Shown here: positions 47,222 to 55,730 of the stretch, piece by piece
How positions within the stretch are numbered: the first letter of the stretch is position 1
Layout of the letters: each line of letters begins with the position of its first letter
DNA from: VXYL01 sp963422285
GTDB lineage: Bacteria > Pseudomonadota > Gammaproteobacteria > Pseudomonadales > Azotimanducaceae
Length of the DNA stretch: 64,000 bases
Direction: 5' to 3'
NCBI GenBank assembly: GCA_963422285.2
Contig: CAXXJO010000001.1
Span: 1,016,079 to 1,080,078 of the forward strand
The notes under the pieces: generated by a model
Database searches by the model: none
Told to the model about the DNA's origin: nothing
Seen by the model: the letters and a program-made list of their open reading frames with translations, nothing else
Made by a program: the position numbers and the translations under genes

Positions 47222-47464
47222 CCTGCCTTCGATTCTCGGCAACCGTTAGCGATGTCCGCACACCGATCTATGCTAATTTTACGCCTTGCGACGTGGGCAT
47301 CGCCTTTGGCGTGTGCAGGACGTCGCCGGCATCGGGCCGCGATTCATGACGGCCGGAGCTTGGGGCCGCGAACCGGCGGGGACGCTGTTTTCAAAAGCGA
47401 TCGCCCGGACGCTGGGCTTGGTTCTCGTTGGCGATAGCATTGCGATTGCCATACACTTGGCCGC

Positions 47465-47947
47465 ATGGCCCGCATGGAACGGAATACGCCCATGGCCTGG
47501 GGGCTGCTGCTCGCCAGTCTCTGCGGGCTCGCCGTGGTGGTCGCCCCGCCCGTCGCCGCTGCCGGCGGCTGGCCCTATGCCGATCTGCTGCGCTGGCTGC
47601 TGCACCCGGTATGCCACCAAATTCCGGCCCGCAGCTTCCACCTCTTCGGCCAGCCGTTGGCAGTCTGCCATCGCTGCCTGGGCTTGTACGTCGGCTTCAC
47701 GCTAGGCGTAGCCGCTTGGCCTCATCTGCCGTCTCTGGCGTCCAAACTGGCCAGTGCCCCGCGCTCGATCGTCGCCTTCTTCGCCCCGCTGCTGATCGAT
47801 CTGTTCTTGGTACAGAATACCGCGGCATCGCGTTTTGCCACCGGCCTGATCGCTTCCTTTCCGGTCGCGTTGCTGCCGTTGCTGCTATTTCAGCAAAGGA
47901 AGGAACAATCTGCCCTTGATTTTCTGCCAACAAAGGAGAACAACTAA
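47465..47947 (+). CDS. DUF2085 membrane protein
   Basis: The 160-residue protein has three to four transmembrane segments and the DUF2085 signature: WLLHPVCHQIPARSFHLFGQ and PLAVCHRCLGLYVGFTLGVA, with conserved Cys and His. Function unknown; members are often small integral membrane proteins. It lies four bases before the next membrane gene, with which it is probably co-transcribed. Confidence 0.85.
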   Translation: MARMERNTPMAWGLLLASLCGLAVVVAPPVAAAGGWPYADLLRWLLHPVCHQIPARSFHLFGQPLAVCHRCLGLYVGFTLGVAAWPHLPSLASKLASAPRSIVAFFAPLLIDLFLVQNTAASRFATGLIASFPVALLPLLLFQQRKEQSALDFLPTKENN

Positions 47948-47950
47948 GTC

Positions 47951-48415
47951 ATGGAAAATCCGAAACTCAAGCCCGCGCTGATCGGCGGCGTCTCTTTCGG
48001 CATCGCCGCGGCGCTGCCGTACATCGGCTTGCTCAACGGCCTGTGCTGCGCATTGTTCATCGGCAGCGGCGTGCTCGCTGCCTACCAGTATATGAAGGAC
48101 AGGCCGCCGACAGCCAAGGCGCCGTACGGCGACGGCGCAGTGGTCGGGCTGCTGGCGGGTCTCGTCGGCGGCGTTACCGCCACAGTGGTCGGCGCACTCG
48201 TCGCCGCTGCCGGCTTCGGGGCAGATCAGATGGCGGAAGGGCTCGCGCAGCTGCAGCAGGCCGGGATACCACTGCCGGAGTGGCTCGCCAGCCCGGAGAT
48301 GAACGCGGAGAAGTTTTTCCTGAACTTGGGGATCAACGTCGCCTTCAACGCTATTTTCGCTACCGTTGGCGGACTAGTGGGCATCGCCATCTTCCACAAG
48401 AAGGACGCCGCCTAA
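47951..48415 (+). CDS. Small conserved membrane protein
   Basis: 154 residues with four hydrophobic segments: ALIGGVSFGIAAALPYIGLL, LCCALFIGSGVLAAYQYM, GAVVGLLAGLVGGVTATVVG and LGINVAFNAIFATVGGLVGI. Glycine-rich helices and a short amphipathic loop (LAQLQQAGIPLPEWLASPEM) stand out. The family resembles DUF-type membrane proteins often found next to DUF2085. I cannot assign a function. Confidence 0.75.
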   Translation: MENPKLKPALIGGVSFGIAAALPYIGLLNGLCCALFIGSGVLAAYQYMKDRPPTAKAPYGDGAVVGLLAGLVGGVTATVVGALVAAAGFGADQMAEGLAQLQQAGIPLPEWLASPEMNAEKFFLNLGINVAFNAIFATVGGLVGIAIFHKKDAA

Positions 48416-48473
48416 GGGCGGCTTCGCCCTGCTTCGGCAATCCGTTCGCAACCTCGGAGGCTGTAGAGAGCAG

Positions 48474-49244
48474 ATGCGCGTCGCCACCTGGAACGTCAAC
48501 GGTCTACGCGCCCGGCTGGGCTTCATCCTGCACTGGCTGGAAAGTCGCCAGCCGGACGTGGTGGGCATGCAGGAACTCAAGACCACCGACGACGAGTTCC
48601 CCCACGAGAAGTTCAACGCGCTAGGCTACCAAGTGGCCACTCACGGCCAAAAGGCATGGAACGGCGTCGCCATCGCCTCTAGGCTGCCGGTCGAAGTCGA
48701 GCACCGTGGCCTGTCCGGGCAGGAGGATGCCGGCGCCCGACTCGTGCGCGGTCGCATCCAGGATATCAGCTTCGCCTGCGTCTACTGCCCCAACGGCAAG
48801 CACGTCGAACACGCCGACTTCCCGCGCAAGCTCGCTTGGTACGACAGCCTGATCGAGCATCTCGACGGCGTCGACTTCACGCAGCCGTTCATCCTCGGCG
48901 GCGATTTCAACATCGTTCCGCAAGCGCTCGACTGCTGGCGCGGCGAGGCCGCCGACGGCACGATCTTCTGCACCTTTGAGGAACGCCGTCGCTACCAGGC
49001 GCTGCTCGACAGCGGCCTAGTGGACCTGTTCCGCCACGCCCATCCCAACGAGCGGCAGTTCTCCTGGTGGGATTACCGCGGCGGCGCCTTCCATCGCGGC
49101 ATGGGCCTGCGCATCGACACGCTGCTGGCCACGGCACCGGTGGTTCAGCGCTTGCGCGGCATCGTCATCGACCGCGACTACCGCAAGAAGCAGGCCGGCA
49201 TGACCGCATCGGATCACGCGCCGGTATACGCGGATCTGGAGTAG
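48474..49244 (+). CDS. xthA: Exodeoxyribonuclease III (ExoIII-type AP endonuclease)
   Basis: The 256-residue enzyme shows the EEP-fold order: RVATWNVNGLRARL, VVGMQELKT (metal Glu), NGVAIASRLP, CVYCPNGK, FILGGDFNIVP, FSWWDYRGGAFHRGMGLRID (DNA contacts) and MTASDHAPVYADL (catalytic His). It cuts at abasic sites and degrades 3' ends in base-excision repair. It has its own short upstream gap. Confidence 0.93.
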   Translation: MRVATWNVNGLRARLGFILHWLESRQPDVVGMQELKTTDDEFPHEKFNALGYQVATHGQKAWNGVAIASRLPVEVEHRGLSGQEDAGARLVRGRIQDISFACVYCPNGKHVEHADFPRKLAWYDSLIEHLDGVDFTQPFILGGDFNIVPQALDCWRGEAADGTIFCTFEERRRYQALLDSGLVDLFRHAHPNERQFSWWDYRGGAFHRGMGLRIDTLLATAPVVQRLRGIVIDRDYRKKQAGMTASDHAPVYADLE

Positions 49245-49324
49245 CGCTGGAGCAGCGAGAGCCGCCGGCGATGGAGGGATAGATGCCCGAGCCGCTTTTC
49301 CTGGACGATCTTTGAGATAAGTTC

Positions 49325-49599
49325 ATGCTATATCTAGAAAAAGGTGGCAGCGGTATTATGGACGTGGCGGCCTGCAAAGAACTCGTCAACAACGGCTTTG
49401 ACGAAGGGCAAGCACAAGCCATAGATAGGGTCGTAGATAGTGGTCATGACGGTCACGCCACCAAGTCAGACTGTGGCAGACTTAAAAACGGACATTGAGA
49501 AATGCGTACTCATCCTTATTATCCATGTTTGCAGCACCCGGCATCTTGCTGTCTGCTATTGCTATAGCGACTTCCATTATTGCCTCTGCAACACAGTAG
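49325..49599 (+). pseudogene. DUF1640-like coiled-coil/membrane protein remnant
   Basis: Three frames in order give CKELVNNGFDEGQAQAIDRV and ATKSD, then VADLKTDIEK, then SSLLSMFAAPGILLSAIAIA to the TAG at 49599. This is the pattern of CCDC90/DUF1640 proteins: a helix ending in QAEAxxxxL, ATKxDL-A-LK repeats and a final transmembrane helix. Two frame changes and shortened repeats show decay. AT-richer than the surrounding genome. Confidence 0.55.
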
Positions 49600-49649
49600 G
49601 CTTTCCGCAGATCAGATACAGTTAGGCTATAGAAGGATTTGGCTGGCAG

Positions 49650-50367
49650 ATGTTGGACCGTTTTAGGCTAAAGCTACGCAGAAACTTTCGCGTTGCAATC
49701 CGAAAAACATTGAGGTTGGATGTCAGGAGGGCACATTCACGCTGGTCGGATTTTCGCAAATTCGATATGATATTGATACTCTCGGTCGTTTCCTGCACTT
49801 CCAGACCCTTTTGCACTTGGTCGCGCCGCTACAAGGTGATGTGGTCGAGTGTGGAGTAGGTCCTGGGCGCTCTCTGATGGAACTCTCCTATTTGGTTAGT
49901 ACCCCCCCCCCCCCCATAAACTAAGGCGGATATGGGCGTTTGATACTTTCAGCGGCTTACCCGCTCCCGTAGAGAAAGACGGTTCGCACAATGCCCATCG
50001 CCGTGGCATTTGGTTCCACTCCGTCGCAAATGTAGTCTAAAATTTGAAACTATCAAAAATTGATCCAGCTTTCATCGCCGATCGAATAAAATTCATTCCC
50101 GGCGATCTCAAGCAGACTCTGCCTGCTTATTCCGGTCATCCTATTGTATTACTGCACCTCGACGTGGACATCTACGAGTCATACAAATGTGCCCTGGAGA
50201 ATCTTTTTCGTTACGTAGTCCCGGGCGGCGTCATCGCTTTTGATGAATATGGTCTTGCCGAATGGCCAGGGGCGACTATCGCCATTGACGAATTCCTTAC
50301 GAGCCGTCCCGAGAGGCTCGCCAAATCCATATTCACTAATCGCTACTACATGATCAAAGCCTCGTAG
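49650..50367 (+). pseudogene. TylF-type O-methyltransferase remnant with a poly-C tract
   Basis: RYDIDTLGRFLHFQTLLHLV and GDVVECGVGPGRSLMEL (the SAM loop) are followed by a 14-C run; RRIWAFDTFSGLPAPVEKDG continues in the next frame, a TAA at 50038-50040 interrupts it, and FIPGDLKQTLPAYSGHP, LLHLDVDIYESYKCALENLF and VPGGVIAFDEYGLAEWPG finish the protein at 50367. LHLDVDxYESYK and GGVIxFDEY are TylF/macrocin-methyltransferase motifs. The frameshift and the stop are both inactivating; the N-terminus is also unclear. The base composition is lower in GC than neighbours, suggesting foreign origin. Confidence 0.75.
49902..49915. repeat. 14-base C homopolymer
   Basis: The run interrupts the TylF-like gene. 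By frame, a tract of 12 or 15 C would join the SAM-loop part to RRIWAFDTF; 14 does not. A later in-frame TAA would still stop translation. Confidence 0.9.
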
Positions 50368-50596
50368 ACGCTTCACTCCACATATGTCGGGTTGAACTGT
50401 CGGGACGTATCGGCTTGGCCTTTGGATCAAGCCGGGCGATGATGGGCTATTGTGCTTCGCAATTATAGATTGCGGCCAGGTTCAGTTCAGATGCAATCTT
50501 ATCCATGTAAGTGGTTGATTACGGAATAAGAATTAGAATATAAATAATTATTTTGGTGCTTGTTCCAATTTCCGGGAGGAAGGTACGTTTTGAGCT

Positions 50597-50767
50597 ATGA
50601 TAGACCTGCATGCGTTCAATCTTTCTGCCATGCAAACTCTGGGGTTGCTCGTCCTTCTTCTCCTGGCTCCTGCGTCCCTTGGCTTTGCGGCAGGCTATCT
50701 GACCCGACAGAGCGCCCGATGCGACATCGGAGGCTGCGCCGCCAGCAGTTCCTTCGCCTGCCGATAG
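50597..50767 (+). CDS. Possible 56-residue membrane protein
   Basis: The ATG at 50597 opens a frame with MQTLGLLVLLLLAPASLGFA as one transmembrane or signal helix, followed by a Cys-containing tail (CDIGGCAASSSFACR). No clear ribosome site and no known family. Included as a candidate only. Confidence 0.3.
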   Translation: MIDLHAFNLSAMQTLGLLVLLLLAPASLGFAAGYLTRQSARCDIGGCAASSSFACR

Positions 50768-51031
50768 ACGCTGTGCTCCTTGCCCTAGTGGATGATGGCC
50801 GCCGACTTGGCTGTCGCCGCCATTGGTGGTACTGGTGTGCAGGTGCGAACTCATGGGGTTGCCGTAGCTGGGCGCAGAGGCACACCGCCGCGGCGGCCCC
50901 TTCCAGGGAAAGCCCTCGGCCAGGGTCCGAGCCATGGCTCCATGTTGTCCAGGTCGCTCTTGCTGCGTCCGATGCTGAAGCCGAATTCCGCGATGCGCTC
51001 TCGATTCGTCTTAGGGCGTGTCGAACGTGGG

Positions 51032-51787
51032 CTACCGGGGTGCCCGCGCCCGCATGGGCGTCGTGTTGCGGTCTACTTGGAACAGCCCGGTCTTCTCCAA
51101 CAGGTCGCTCAGCTTGGCGCAGCCGTAGGTGCGCGAATCGAAATCCGGGTTGGCGGCATGGATGTGGCTGCCGATGACGCTCAGCGGGATCCAGTCGTCT
51201 TCTTCCTGGCCACGCATGGCCGCCACGATCAGCGGCACCGCCTTCGACGGCGGCTGCTTGTGCGGATTCGTCTTCCTGGCGGCCGCCGGCGTCTTCTGAT
51301 CCTGCTCCGTCGCTAGCAGGTTCTCCACGAACAGGAAGCGCTTGCAGGCCTTGCGAAAGGCGTCCGGAGTGCTCTCCCTGCCGATGCCGAAGACGTCCAG
51401 CCCCTGTTCGCGGATGCGGCTGGCGAGGCGGGTGAAGTCGCTGTCCGAGGACACCAGCACGAAGCCGTCGAAGCGGCCGGTGTGCAGGAGATCCATGGCG
51501 TCGATCACCAGCGCGATGTCCGACGAGTTCTTGCCCTTGGTGTAGGCGAACTGCTGATGCGGCACCACCGCGTGATGCTCGAGCTTCTTGGTCCAGCCGC
51601 GCAGCTGCTGGTTGGAGAAGTCGCCGTAGATTCGGCGGACGCTGGCTTCGCCCAGCGTGGCCACCTCCTCAAAGATCGCCTCGGCCCAGTCGGGCGAGGT
51701 GTTGTCGGCGTCGATCAGGATGGCGAGGCGGGGGACGCTGCTGCGCATCGTCTCGGCGACGAGGTTGGATTCCATCAGGTTGGCCAC
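51032..51787 (-). CDS. NYN-domain nuclease with C-terminal LOTUS/OST-HTH domain
   Basis: The 251-residue protein has an NYN domain (about 15-155): LAILIDADNTS, ALVIDAMDLLHTGRFDGFVL and VSSDSDFTRLASRIREQG give the conserved Asp residues. After a charged linker (KTPAAARKTNPHKQPPSK) a LOTUS/OST-HTH domain follows (DDWIPLSVIGSHI, YGCAKLSDLLEKTGLF). Such proteins are predicted RNases that bind structured RNA. The true start may be the ATG at residue 14. No partner is coded next to it. Confidence 0.9.
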   Translation of the reverse strand: MANLMESNLVAETMRSSVPRLAILIDADNTSPDWAEAIFEEVATLGEASVRRIYGDFSNQQLRGWTKKLEHHAVVPHQQFAYTKGKNSSDIALVIDAMDLLHTGRFDGFVLVSSDSDFTRLASRIREQGLDVFGIGRESTPDAFRKACKRFLFVENLLATEQDQKTPAAARKTNPHKQPPSKAVPLIVAAMRGQEEDDWIPLSVIGSHIHAANPDFDSRTYGCAKLSDLLEKTGLFQVDRNTTPMRARAPR

Positions 51788-51908
51788 GGTCGAATGTGCA
51801 GCCCACTTTACCAGTATGGTCGCCGGTGCGAATCCTGTTCCGCCAGCAGCGGCTGGTGCCTAGTACGGATGCGACTGCCGAAGTCGAGGTTCGCGCCATT
51901 CGCTGCCA

Positions 51909-52545
51909 TCAGCGCCAGGGCGTCGTCTCGTCGCGTTGCGGCGAAGCTGCGATCTCGATCAGGTCCGCGTCCGTGACTCCGGTGCGCCGCGGGCAATGCC
52001 ACCCGCAGCCAGGAGGCGTCTTCGGGCACGGTGCGCCGATAAGCAGGCCGCGCTCCTCCAGCGTCCGGCTTCAGTCTCAGGGCGCGGGCAGGGTCTTCCT
52101 CACCAGCGGCTGATCGGCGATTTGGACGGCAGCAGGGAAAATCCCGGTTCGACGCCGCCGACCCGGAATCGTTCGATGAGCGCGGCGAGAGGCTCGCGCC
52201 GCCATTCCTCGGCGCGGGCAATGGCGAAGCTCGTCGAGGCGGGGCCACGGCCAGGACGCTGGCCATGGCGATGGCGAAGATGTAGTTGCGGGAGCGCTGA
52301 ATCAGCGCTCCGACAAGCGCTTCTTCCCTGGCCACGAAAGAGTCGGCGGTGCCGAGGCCTTGCCTAAACTGCCGGCCAGCACGACACGTTGGCGCTGGAA
52401 TAGCGCGCTGGATCCGCCCAGCCGAGGCAGACGTTGCTGCAGAAATTGAGCAGGGATCGTCCGTTGGCCACCACTGCGCGCGCCTGCGCGCCCTCCAACA
52501 TCCGACGAGTCGGGTACATGTCCCGGCGACGAAGCTCACTAGAGG
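51909..52545 (-). pseudogene. bioF: bioF remnant (8-amino-7-oxononanoate synthase)
   Basis: The N-terminal part ELRRRDMYPTRRMLEGAQAR, GRSLLNFCSN is followed, after an internal deletion, by GTADSFVAREEALVGALIQR, SRNYIF and, in other frames, TVPEDASWLRVALPAAH and DLIEIAASPQRDE to the TGA at 51909. These match the start and the last third of BioF (E. coli FSSNDYLGLS and RPPTVPAG-RLRLTLTAAH). The PLP-Lys region is missing. BioF makes the first committed biotin-ring precursor. It abuts the prophage edge. Confidence 0.75.
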
Positions 52546-52547
52546 CA

Positions 52548-52610
52548 TGCGAAAAACGGACGCGAATGTGCTGCGAAAAACACTGCGCACCGTGGTATGG
52601 TATAGCCTCT
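52548..52610 (+). promoter_or_regulatory. Direct repeats and promoter-like site before the phage HTH gene
   Basis: TGCGAAAAAC occurs at 52548-52557 and 52572-52581, 24 bases apart. A TATGGTATAG stretch 30 bases further down resembles a -10 region for the gene starting at 52643. Repressor binding is possible but inferred. Confidence 0.3.
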
Positions 52611-52642
52611 TCCAGGTCGGGATTTTCAGCGAGGAGTCGGGC

Positions 52643-52939
52643 ATGGTTCGGGACGGGAGGCTGGGGACCGGGTACGGTCGATTCGCCGCGATGGCCGAGG
52701 CGCTGGGCGCGAGCCCCGCGGCGGCGCGGCGCCTGACCGATCTGGCGCGCGAGACGGGGATGGCCAAGCAGCAGGCGATCGCGGCGCTGAAGTCGCTGGA
52801 GGAGGTCGGGTGGGCGGAGCGCGCCCCGGCCGGGGGGTGGCGGCTGACGCCCGAGCTCACGCGCATCTCGCAACGGCTGGCGGCGGCGATCGCCGACCTG
52901 CACCGGACGTATCTGGGCGCGGACGGGAGCGGGACGTGA
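52643..52939 (+). CDS. Winged-helix DNA-binding protein of the prophage
   Basis: The 98-residue protein reads ALGASPAAARRLTDLARETG, MAKQQAIAALKSLEEVGWAE and GGWRLTPELTRISQRLAAAI, a MarR/Lrp-like winged helix with a recognition helix in MAKQQAIAALKSLEE. GAGGAG lies about eight bases before the ATG. It is convergent with the tail genes and may regulate the prophage. Confidence 0.6.
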   Translation: MVRDGRLGTGYGRFAAMAEALGASPAAARRLTDLARETGMAKQQAIAALKSLEEVGWAERAPAGGWRLTPELTRISQRLAAAIADLHRTYLGADGSGT

Positions 52940-52954
52940 AAGTCGGACGCGCGG

Positions 52955-52993
52955 CCGGCCCGACCTGCATCCATCGCGCTGCCGGCGGGCCGG
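52955..52993. terminator. Possible bidirectional terminator hairpin
   Basis: CCGGCCCG at 52955-52962 pairs perfectly with CGGGCCGG at 52986-52993 between two convergent genes. The loop is 23 bases and no T-run follows, so termination is uncertain. Confidence 0.3.
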
Positions 52994-53000
52994 TCCGGGG

Positions 53001-53906
53001 CTAGGGCGCCCCCGACTCGCCCGGCGTCCGCACGGTGGGGGCCGCCCGCGCCCATCGGAACTCGACTCTCCCCGAGGGGACGATCTCGCCCGCATCCCGT
53101 CCGTCCAGGGCGGTCGGCGCGACGCCGAGCACGACGCGGTCGCCGTCCGTGGAGCGGTGCGCGGACGCGACGGTCCACTGGATCCACCATCGTGCGCGGA
53201 CGAACAGGTGGAAGAGGTCGCCGGGCCGCACGGCGTCGTAGAAGGCGGTCTGGTCGCGGCCGTCGGCGTCGACGCGGGAGAGTCCGAGCGTGGCGTTGGC
53301 GGTCGTCCGCAGCGAGACCCAGGCGTTGCCGATCGGCGTCCACACGAGGTCGACCGCGCCCGATCCGTCGGGCGCCGCGTAGTCGCGCCGGCCGAACTTG
53401 TACTCGCCGGGGCGGTCGGGCTGGTGCGCTTCGCCGGCGACGCCGGGCATCGGTCGGTCCATCGCCACGCGATGCCGGTACGCCGGCTCCGCCGCCTCGG
53501 CGGGCGGGTCGGCGGGGTCGGCGTCGATCGGCGCGGGCGCGGCGGTCAGGCGGGCGCCTTCCCTGTATTCCACCCAGTACCGCCTCCACGCGCCCCCCTG
53601 CGAGCCCGGCCTGGTCGCCGCCGAGGCGCCGAGGTGGTCCAGGACGCACAGGTACTCGTCCCAGGCGGCGAGGGTGCCCGCGTCGGTGGCGTCGATGCGG
53701 CGCACCCTGCACTTGTCTCCTTCCTCGTAGTCCGATCCGGCCGTCCAGGTGCCGACGTCGCGGACGCTCGGCCGGTAGTACTCGCTGATGCGCGACCAGG
53801 GGCCGTAGCTGTAGCCGTTGCTGCCGTCCGCCGTCGCCACGTGCCGCTGCGTGATCTGCCAGGCGGGCAGGCTGCCCGGGGGCAGGGCTTCGTATATCTC
53901 CACCAT
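53001..53906 (-). CDS. Phage tail-associated protein, unknown
   Basis: The 301-residue protein begins MVEIYEALPPGSLPAWQITQ and contains Trp-rich segments (GYSYGPWSRISEYYRP, WDEYLCVLDHLGA, DLVWTPIGNAWVSLRTTANA) typical of distal phage adhesins. No known domain recognised. It starts three bases after the previous gene and is the last gene of the module, a place where host-binding or accessory tail proteins are common. Confidence 0.6.
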   Translation of the reverse strand: MVEIYEALPPGSLPAWQITQRHVATADGSNGYSYGPWSRISEYYRPSVRDVGTWTAGSDYEEGDKCRVRRIDATDAGTLAAWDEYLCVLDHLGASAATRPGSQGGAWRRYWVEYREGARLTAAPAPIDADPADPPAEAAEPAYRHRVAMDRPMPGVAGEAHQPDRPGEYKFGRRDYAAPDGSGAVDLVWTPIGNAWVSLRTTANATLGLSRVDADGRDQTAFYDAVRPGDLFHLFVRARWWIQWTVASAHRSTDGDRVVLGVAPTALDGRDAGEIVPSGRVEFRWARAAPTVRTPGESGAP

Positions 53907-53909
53907 GCG

Positions 53910-55730
53910 CTAGGCCAGGTCGTCTTCGTCGACGTCTTCGGGGATCGGGCCGCCGAGGTCGGTGCGCCCGACCCGAATCGCCTGCTCGGCGCCCGCGGTC
54001 GCGCCGCCGGGGCCGACCGCGCGCACGCGGAACCGGGCCTCCGCGCCGTCCGCCAGCCCCTCGCCGATCCGATGCCGGCTGGCCAGCGACCCGGCCAGGA
54101 GGGTCTGCGCCCCTTCGACCGCGCCGTCGGCGTCCCGCGTCCGCGCTCGGTAGAGCAGCTGCATCTCGTCCAGCTCCTCGTCGTCCTGCGGGCCGGCCCA
54201 CCACGCGAACGCCCTGCCTCGGCCGGACGCGACCCGGACGTCGCGCGCGCGGGGGGCCGCGATCGCGTTGGCGTGGCCGAAGCTGGCGATCCAGGGGCTC
54301 AGGCCGGCGGCGTTGCGGGCCGCCGCCCGCACGCTGTGGATGGAGGTCGCGGCCAGCCCGCCGAAGGTGTGGTCGGACGTCGGGCCGCTCGCCGCGGACC
54401 AGTCCGGCAGCGGCGACAGGGATCCCGCCGGATGGATGGACAGCGCCAGCCGCGATCCCGCCGCCAGCGCCTCCACCTCGGCCGCCATCGCCGCCTGCGG
54501 CGTCGCCGCGCGCCAGTCCGCGATGCCCTGCGCGTCGTCCACGCGCCACAGTTCCTGCGGCGCGAAGACGTGGCGCAGGCCCGACTCGAACAGCACCGCG
54601 ACCTCCACCGGCGCCGGGGCGGCGACGGCGCCGACGACGTCGCTCCACTTCGCCGCTCCGGAGACGTTGGCGCGCAGCCGCAGCAGGGGCCGGCCGTCGT
54701 AGGGGCTCATGGAGATGGTGGTGACGGCCTGTCCGGGCTGCACCTCGCCGTCCAGGCGGAGGTCGCCGGCCGGAGAGCCGATGTCGAGGGCGGGCCGCCG
54801 CAGCGTCAGCGACGCCCGCCCGCCTTGGCCGGCGGCGTTGAAGAAGTCGACCACCGCCGGCGTGCCGGCGGGCCGCCACCGGTACGGCTCCGACGGGTCG
54901 GCGGCGCCGCCCGTCAGGGTCAGGGCGCGGCCCTCGACGGCGAGTTCCAGGACGCCGCTCTCCACCACGAAGGCGTGGAGGTTCGGCCCCGCGCCGTATC
55001 GCGGCGCGCGGAAGACGGGGTCGAACTGGAGCTCCAGGTAGCCGTTCGCCGCGCAGAGCACCCGCGTCAGATAGGCGGGCCGGTGGTCCACGGCCAGCAG
55101 CGCGGGATCCACCCGGTAGTCGGCGGGCGCGTCCAGGTCGCCCGCCTCCCACGACATCCGCGTCCCGCGGCGGACCAGCGTCAGGGGGAATCTCTGCCCG
55201 ACGGCCTCGCCGGCGTCGTAGCGGTAGAGGACGGCGCCGCTGGAGTCCCGCCCCAGCGTGGCCACGGCGCGGACGATGCTGCCGCCCACGGCGGGCAGGG
55301 CCTCGCGCGTTTCGTAGCGGTAGCGCTGCAGCGCGGGGAGGCGGTCGGTCGCGGCCGGCGGCGTCGCGATCGCCGTGATCTGGTTCGGCCCCTCCACCAC
55401 GCGGAGGGCCCGCGGGGCGGGGAGCACGGCGGCCCTGCGCGGCGGGCGGCCGTACGCCACGCGGCCGCGGTAGGCGGGCCGGTCGGAACGCGGGAGGTAG
55501 ATCGCCACCCAGGTGCGCCGTCCGATCCGCCCGTCGAAGCTCGACGAGGCGCTCTTCGCCAGGACGTAGCGCTCTCCGTGCCGGTCGACGGCCATGCTGA
55601 TGGCGGTTTTCCAGTCGAGCGGATCGGCCGGGGGCCGCGAGCGCTCGTCCAGCATCATCTCCAAGCGTCCGCCCGGCGGGGCGCCCGTGATCCAGATGCC
55701 GCCCTGCACGGACGCGACGGCGACCGTCAC
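53910..55730 (-). CDS. Phage distal tail protein with fibronectin-like segments
   Basis: The GTG at 55728-55730 overlaps the J-like stop (GTGA) and gives 606 residues. Internal parts include AISMAVDRHGERYVLAKSAS, LPDWSAASGPTSDHTFGGLA and SIHSVRAAARNAAGLSPWIA, the last resembling Fn3-type domains (SVRAxNxAGxSxW). It likely extends or decorates the tail tip. No signal or enzymatic motif. Confidence 0.65.
   Translation of the reverse strand: MTVAVASVQGGIWITGAPPGGRLEMMLDERSRPPADPLDWKTAISMAVDRHGERYVLAKSASSSFDGRIGRRTWVAIYLPRSDRPAYRGRVAYGRPPRRAAVLPAPRALRVVEGPNQITAIATPPAATDRLPALQRYRYETREALPAVGGSIVRAVATLGRDSSGAVLYRYDAGEAVGQRFPLTLVRRGTRMSWEAGDLDAPADYRVDPALLAVDHRPAYLTRVLCAANGYLELQFDPVFRAPRYGAGPNLHAFVVESGVLELAVEGRALTLTGGAADPSEPYRWRPAGTPAVVDFFNAAGQGGRASLTLRRPALDIGSPAGDLRLDGEVQPGQAVTTISMSPYDGRPLLRLRANVSGAAKWSDVVGAVAAPAPVEVAVLFESGLRHVFAPQELWRVDDAQGIADWRAATPQAAMAAEVEALAAGSRLALSIHPAGSLSPLPDWSAASGPTSDHTFGGLAATSIHSVRAAARNAAGLSPWIASFGHANAIAAPRARDVRVASGRGRAFAWWAGPQDDEELDEMQLLYRARTRDADGAVEGAQTLLAGSLASRHRIGEGLADGAEARFRVRAVGPGGATAGAEQAIRVGRTDLGGPIPEDVDEDDLA

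Noticed and set aside
49650..50367. A functional phase-variable methyltransferase
   Set aside because: Even with the tract at 12 or 15 C, an in-frame TAA at 50038-50040 ends translation, and the N-terminus is unclear.
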